This document shows positions 63,336 to 64,000 of a DNA stretch of 64,000 nt, piece by piece. Made by a program: the position numbers and the translations under genes. The first letter of the stretch is position 1. Every line of letters starts with the position of its first letter. A model generated the notes under the pieces. The model was not told the DNA's origin and searched no databases. It saw only the letters and a program-made list of their open reading frames with translations. The DNA is from Niastella sp. Its GTDB lineage: Bacteria; Bacteroidota; Bacteroidia; Chitinophagales; Chitinophagaceae. Where the stretch lies: positions 62,001-126,000 of the forward strand of contig JAGIBF010000017.1 in NCBI GenBank assembly GCA_017744515.1, in the 5' to 3' direction.

Positions 63336-64000
63336 ATGATCTCAAAAAAGCTGTTAGTCCCATTCCTTTTAGTACTGGCCTCCTGCAGTGTACAAAAAAA
63401 GTCAGGCGCGTCAACCAATAAGCAGGAACTCGCCATCATGAGCTACAATATACACCATGCCAATCCGCCTTCAAAAGCCGGTGTTATCGACATAGATGCC
63501 ATTGCGGCCGTCATCAACAAGCAGAAACCCGATGTCGTAATGCTGCAGGAAGTGGATGTCAATACCAAACGCGCTGGCATGAATGAAGCAGTGACCCTCG
63601 CAGAGAAAACAAAAATGAACTTCTACTTCGCCAAAGCGATCGATCACGATGGCGGCGATTACGGCGTAGCCATCTTGTCCCGTTACCCTTTATCGGGCGG
63701 CACTACACATAAATTGCCTACTGCTGCCGGTACCAACGGCGAGCCAAGGGTGCTGGCAACGGCCCATATAGAGCTCAATGGTAAAAAGATTACCATAGCC
63801 TGCACGCACATGGATGCCCAACGCAACGATACCAACCGCCTGCTGCAGATCAATGCTATTGTAGATATACTGCAAAAAGAAACCAATCCCGTTATTCTGG
63901 CAGGCGACCTCAATGCGGCACCCGGTGGCGCAGTCATCGACATCCTCGATAAGCACTTTACCCGCACCTGCATACAAGGCTGCGGCTTCACCATACCACA
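63336..64000 (+). CDS. endonuclease/exonuclease/phosphatase-family lipoprotein, 3' end outside window
   Basis: Frame open from the ATG at 63336 to the window end (221 whole codons). A lipoprotein signal (LVPFLLVLASCSVQKK, lipidated Cys about residue 17) precedes an EEP fold: MSYNIHHANPPSKAGV, then MLQEVDVNTKRAGM with the metal-binding Glu, GVAILSRYPL, catalytic His in ACTHMDAQRNDT and AGDLNAAPGGAVID with the metal-binding Asp/Asn. The C-terminal D-H end is cut off. Substrate could be nucleic acid, phospholipid or inositol phosphate; an extracytoplasmic phosphodiesterase is most likely. Confidence 0.85.
   Translation, partial: MISKKLLVPFLLVLASCSVQKKSGASTNKQELAIMSYNIHHANPPSKAGVIDIDAIAAVINKQKPDVVMLQEVDVNTKRAGMNEAVTLAEKTKMNFYFAKAIDHDGGDYGVAILSRYPLSGGTTHKLPTAAGTNGEPRVLATAHIELNGKKITIACTHMDAQRNDTNRLLQINAIVDILQKETNPVILAGDLNAAPGGAVIDILDKHFTRTCIQGCGFTIP

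Noticed and set aside
1..64000. CRISPR array, insertion sequences, rRNA operon
   Set aside because: No regularly spaced repeat-spacer array, intact transposase or rRNA-like sequence was seen.

Overview
The window reads as chromosomal DNA of a Bacteroidota bacterium, most likely Chitinophagaceae or a close relative. Markers are three secreted enzymes with type IX secretion (T9SS) C-terminal sorting tails, a GLPGLI protein beside an outer-membrane beta-barrel, DUF3570/DUF4266, alginate-export and DUF418 families, Crp-like regulators with reduced helix-turn-helix ends, and the near absence of Shine-Dalgarno sequences. No rRNA, intact insertion sequence or CRISPR array is visible.

Layout. (1) 1-9.4 kb: a 5'-truncated PEP synthase gene and a P-type ATPase; a tightly packed thioredoxin / ApbE flavin transferase / DUF4266 / DUF3570 operon; a PPOX-type flavoprotein divergent from PfkB with two FNR-like boxes between them. 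The gene set resembles hypoxia/dormancy loci of other bacteria. (2) 9.6-15.9 kb: a GH43 arabinanase pair, an NmrA/NTF2-like/tandem Crp cluster and a TlpA-like lipoprotein. (3) 16.1-29.9 kb: accessory DNA abutting tRNA-Ser(TGA) at 29804-29888. Two decayed tRNA-Ser 3'-end copies at 16155 and 18012 lie in the same orientation as the tRNA, and an integrase pseudogene lies next to the intact tRNA. The 18.0-29.8 kb segment carries a TPR protein, an orphan OmpR-type response regulator, a HAD hydrolase, a small exported protein, a fused trehalose-6-phosphate synthase/phosphatase, DUF389, a copper-binding protein gene broken by one stop codon, NhaA and a Ca/Na antiporter. Four intergenic regions here carry CTAA/CTAAT direct repeats with an exact 11-bp period, consistent with operators of the local regulator. 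(4) 30-41 kb: an uncharacterised pair (DUF1851-like protein plus a Bacteroidota-specific protein), alginate-export porin, two alpha/beta hydrolases, a histidine kinase with a sigma-54 activator, and an AraC regulator. (5) 41-52.6 kb: a B12-binding radical SAM protein, an acetyltransferase, a UvrA2-like ATPase, DUF418 and a GLPGLI/outer-membrane-barrel group. (6) 52.8-64 kb: a CrtI-like oxidoreductase, LysE, rhodanese, then GH16 glucanase, GH18 chitinase and a BSP-type metalloprotease, all T9SS-secreted and suited to attack fungal walls. These are followed by an esterase, an SGNH hydrolase, an S41 peptidase and a 3'-truncated endonuclease/phosphatase-family lipoprotein.

The strongest unexplained signal is the 11-bp-period repeat regulon of the tRNA-Ser island. 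Its likely cognate kinase is not visible; a kinase C-terminal fragment survives fused in frame to the dead integrase. All functions are inferred from motifs read by eye; no database search was run.
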